From Purshia tridentata (lineage: Eukaryota; Streptophyta; Magnoliopsida; Rosales; Rosaceae), in NCBI GenBank assembly GCA_003254885.1, contig QANT01008831.1, forward strand, positions 1-64,000: a stretch of 64,000 nucleotides of DNA, given 5' to 3'. The notes under the pieces are model-generated. The model was given only the letters and a program-made list of their open reading frames with translations, had not been told where the DNA came from and did no database searches. Below are positions 62,001 through 64,000 of this stretch, in pieces. A program made the translations under genes and the position numbers. Every line of letters starts with the position of its first letter. Position 1 is the stretch's first letter.

Positions 62001-63709
62001 AAGTCTTCCATAGCCATCTCCCAGGTCACAAAAAAACCAAACTCAACACCTAAAACCCATTATATCTCGCCAATCAATACCCAAAGCCTATAATGCTGAT
62101 CGAGCCCCAATCAAGTCGAATTATCATGGTGTCAAAGAAGCATACTGAAGCTCTACCATCGCTTCAGGTGGGAAGGGACCTTTTGGAGGTCTCTCATTTT
62201 CAATTTAAGGATGACAATTTTTCCTGAGTGTCAACATGGGGAAATTCAATAAGTTGGTTCAGATTGTTATTTATTTTTTCCGGCTAGCTTTGGCTTCACT
62301 GTGGGACAGATTCAAATTTGTAACTTCCCTGTGGACATCTTTGAGCAAGCATTTTAAGGATGTTCTCCTTTTAACGATCCATCTGTTGGTCTGCTCAGTT
62401 AAGTGGGATTGCTTGCTTTCGTTTTTAGCTGGGTTTAATGTGGGTTTGTAATTTGGGTGTTTGTTCCTGATGGATTCCTTGTCCATCTTGTTTTACACTT
62501 CTATTTTCACCCTTCAGTTAAATTCTTGTTTCTTAATAAATAAATAAAAACAAAAACCTACACAGTGAAGTTCGGCATGTTCATGATTAAATTTTCTTGT
62601 TCTGACGGTTAGTTCTTTTGAATCCTTAATTCTCATTATTTACCTGTAGCTATATTGATTCTATGAATATGGATAGAATATTTAATTTTATTTCTAAGGT
62701 GCAGTATTTTAGATCCAATTCTGTTTTGATTAGCTACCTTTTGTTAGTTTTGACTAGAATATAGTGATGCTTCTGCAGATGAATACAGAACTACTCAAGC
62801 AAAAGGCTGACATGATGGAGGAGTATTTTTGCATTCATATAGACAAAGATGGAAATTTGTCTAGGCTTCCAGTCATACTTGACCAATACACACCTGACAT
62901 GGACCGCGTTCCTGAATTTGTGCTTTCTTTGGGCAATGATGTAGGGGTTTTTTTCTTCCTTATCATGTTTTCCGATAATCATAGTTTCATTTGTGTGTAT
63001 GGTTAATCTTAATCTGATGATATTAGTATAATGCCATCTTGCCATGTACTTTGGAAGACACGCCCTTGAAAATATATTTGTTATAAGTTAGGGCCATCTA
63101 ATTTCTAACCCAAAACCAATTGGTAGTAGGGGGAGTGGCCCATCATTTTATACATTGAGATGTACGGCTTAAAATTCCCCATTTGATGTTTTTTATTCTC
63201 GAATGGCTTCCTTGAATTTTACACATCTTGTTTTTTATTAATTCAACTTGAATATTTGGTCACTGATTACAAGGTAAATAAATATTTATACATGAATGAT
63301 TTGATCCAGACTTCAGACCAAAAACCTAATTAGGTTTGTTTTGGTTTTTTCAAAATGTCATTTGCTTCTTTCTCTCGAGTTCTAATGGCAGATAATCTGA
63401 AGTACCATTTCTAATATGTGCCACACTGATGTGATGACTGTAGAGGTGTCTTGAATCTTGATATTAGTCTTCCTACTCTTTTTCTTTGATGAGAAATGTA
63501 CTTTTTGTTCCATTAACTTTGATTTCTGTTCATCATTTAGGTCGATTGGGAGGAGGAAAAAAACTGCCTTCAAGTTATTTCAGCTGCACTTGGAAACTTC
63601 TATGCCATGCATCCTCCTATGTTGCCCAACCCATCTGGTGATGGTTTGCAGTTTTACCAAAAGAGAAAACCTTCCAGGAATCCTGAAGAAAGTCCCTCTT
63701 GCAATGCTG
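53086..63709 (+). CDS. MLH1: DNA mismatch repair protein MLH1 (3' end outside the window)
   Basis: Exons: 53086-53319, 53425-53597, 53781-53853 (or its duplicate 54022-54094), 54271-54405, 54530-54740, 55413-55561, 56034-56132, 57827-57896, 58140-58275, 58883-58977, 59080-59188, 61298-61463, 62779-62940, 63541-63709. Using one exon 3 copy, they read in phase for 660 residues; about 75-80 more lie beyond the edge. MLH1 is a MutL-type GHKL ATPase that pairs with PMS1 in mismatch repair and with MLH3 in meiotic crossing-over. ATPase motifs are intact: E43 and N47 in [16 protein letters not shown] at 72-77, and [10 protein letters not shown]. The transducer domain ends [13 protein letters not shown]. 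The Ser-rich linker precedes [14 protein letters not shown], and the C-terminal dimerisation domain contains [15 protein letters not shown] and [18 protein letters not shown]. The conserved last FERC end is not in the window. Confidence 0.94.
53667..54148 (+). repeat. 241-bp tandem duplication containing MLH1 exon 3
   Basis: Copy 1 is 53667-53907 and copy 2 is 53908-54148, abutting exactly. Only about three bases differ, all in intron sequence (ATTAATGGAA/ATTATTGGAA, TTGATAT/TTGATTT, AAACGAG/AAACTAG). The 73-nt exon and both its splice sites are identical in the two copies: 53781-53853 and 54022-54094, acceptor TTGGCTTCAG, donor ATG|GTATGA. Confidence 0.97.
56133..57826. other. MLH1 intron 7
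   Basis: 1.7 kb intron with a 66-bp tandem duplication at about 56602-56736 and an ambiguous base N at 56845 between two poly(A) runs. Nothing else recognised. Confidence 0.6.
56602..56736. repeat. 66/69-bp tandem duplication
   Basis: CATTTCATTCTGTCCAAAGG starts at 56602 and again at 56668. The second copy carries a 3-base GAG insertion, and otherwise the copies are nearly identical through TTATTGATTATGCCATTAGC. Confidence 0.92.
57968..58075 (+). mobile_element. tRNA-derived SINE-like copy in MLH1 intron 8
   Basis: A-box TAGTCTAGTGGC at 57979 and B-box-like GAGTTCAAATCTC at 58022, spaced 43, followed by an A-rich tail AAAAAAATAAAAAA. Of the three SINE-like copies here it matches the tRNA promoter pattern best. 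It lies 72 bases after the exon 8 donor. Confidence 0.62.
60290..61255 (+). mobile_element. Degenerate L1-type LINE remnant in MLH1 intron 11
   Basis: Broken frames read [21 protein letters not shown], then [10 protein letters not shown], then [14 protein letters not shown], then IWV..RIEGCLK, in the order expected for the C-terminal reverse-transcriptase and zf-RVT part of plant LINEs (GGLGIG, WxDxWIG, WNxxFxRxLND). Many stops and shifts separate them. No 5' half or intact enzyme is present. Confidence 0.65.
62225..62560 (+). mobile_element. LINE 3'-end fragment in MLH1 intron 12
   Basis: The frame [20 protein letters not shown] is typical of the very C-terminus of plant L1 reverse-transcriptase proteins. 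It is followed by T-rich sequence and an AATAAATAAATAAAAAC tail. A related stretch, LFKHFRDVP, ends the other remnant near 61030. A short 5'-truncated insertion is the simplest reading. Confidence 0.6.
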
Positions 63710-64000
63710 GTATGTCTGTTCACAGCTGCATCATCTCTGCATTTCTGTTTAAAGACTAGTGATATGTTGATTTCATTTGAGCATGTTTTTGTCCTCATGC
63801 CATTAAGGAAGCCTGATATGAAATTGTGGGGTTGTAATTGATTTCCTCTTAGGGTTATGAGAAAAAAAAGGGTCCTTACGAGGTCTATATTCAGAATGAT
63901 GAACAAATATAACCTTAAGAGAAAAAAAAAGGTGAAGCATTACAACCCATTATATGTATTTAGCAATAGTTAGGTACAGGAAGCGACAAAATGCTAAGGG
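63710..64000. other. MLH1 intron, cut by window edge
   Basis: The donor G|GTATGT follows exon 14 at 63709. The next exon is not seen before the window ends. Confidence 0.6.

Overview
This window is nuclear DNA of a eudicot plant. The genes have short exons with GT..AG introns, the intergenic DNA is AT-rich, and the families are plant-specific (NPF transporter, patellins, NAC factor, G-type lectin receptor kinase). The repeats (copia LTR piece, MITEs, tRNA-derived SINE-like copies, L1-type LINE remains) suggest a compact woody-eudicot genome, perhaps Rosaceae/Prunus; that last guess is inference. A single N at 56845 inside a poly(A) run shows a draft-quality base.

Layout: (1) 1534-5609 (+), an NPF (NRT1/PTR) proton-coupled transporter with four exons; intron 2 carries a hAT-type MITE and intron 3 a truncated copia fragment. 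(2) 5610-11813, gene-poor, with a 700-bp Mutator-type MITE and a SINE-like copy. (3) 11814-14124 (+) and 18633-20698 (-), two tail-to-tail patellins (Sec14-GOLD) with the same intron phases. (4) 22406-24018 (+), a single-exon NAC factor whose 5' end is duplicated in tandem, leaving a 74-codon truncated copy directly upstream. (5) 25646-29049 (+), a MIC10 (DUF543) cristae-organising protein. (6) 30966-33464 (+), an intronless G-type lectin receptor kinase with a non-RD kinase domain. (7) 33887-35958 (-), a dienelactone-hydrolase-family protein. (8) 39226-46685 (-), an organelle-type LON substrate-binding-domain protein. (9) 47377-51798 (+), a RING plus DUF1232 membrane E3 ligase (RNF170 type). 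(10) 53086 to beyond the right edge (+), the mismatch-repair gene MLH1, with exon 3 present twice.

The genes do not form a pathway. Their order does look like an old conserved block: from memory, Arabidopsis At1g72140-At1g72175 (NPF5, PATL1, PATL3, MIC10-like, RING/DUF1232) and At4g09140-At4g09160 (MLH1, PATL5) hold overlapping subsets. Eight multi-exon or single-exon gene models close in frame from start to stop and MLH1 stays open to the edge. I found no prokaryote-like system or cluster that looks like a new biochemical pathway. The most notable signals are the duplicated, frame-incompatible MLH1 exon 3, the truncated NAC copy that would act as an upstream reading frame, and a set of five young short tandem duplications of which these are two.
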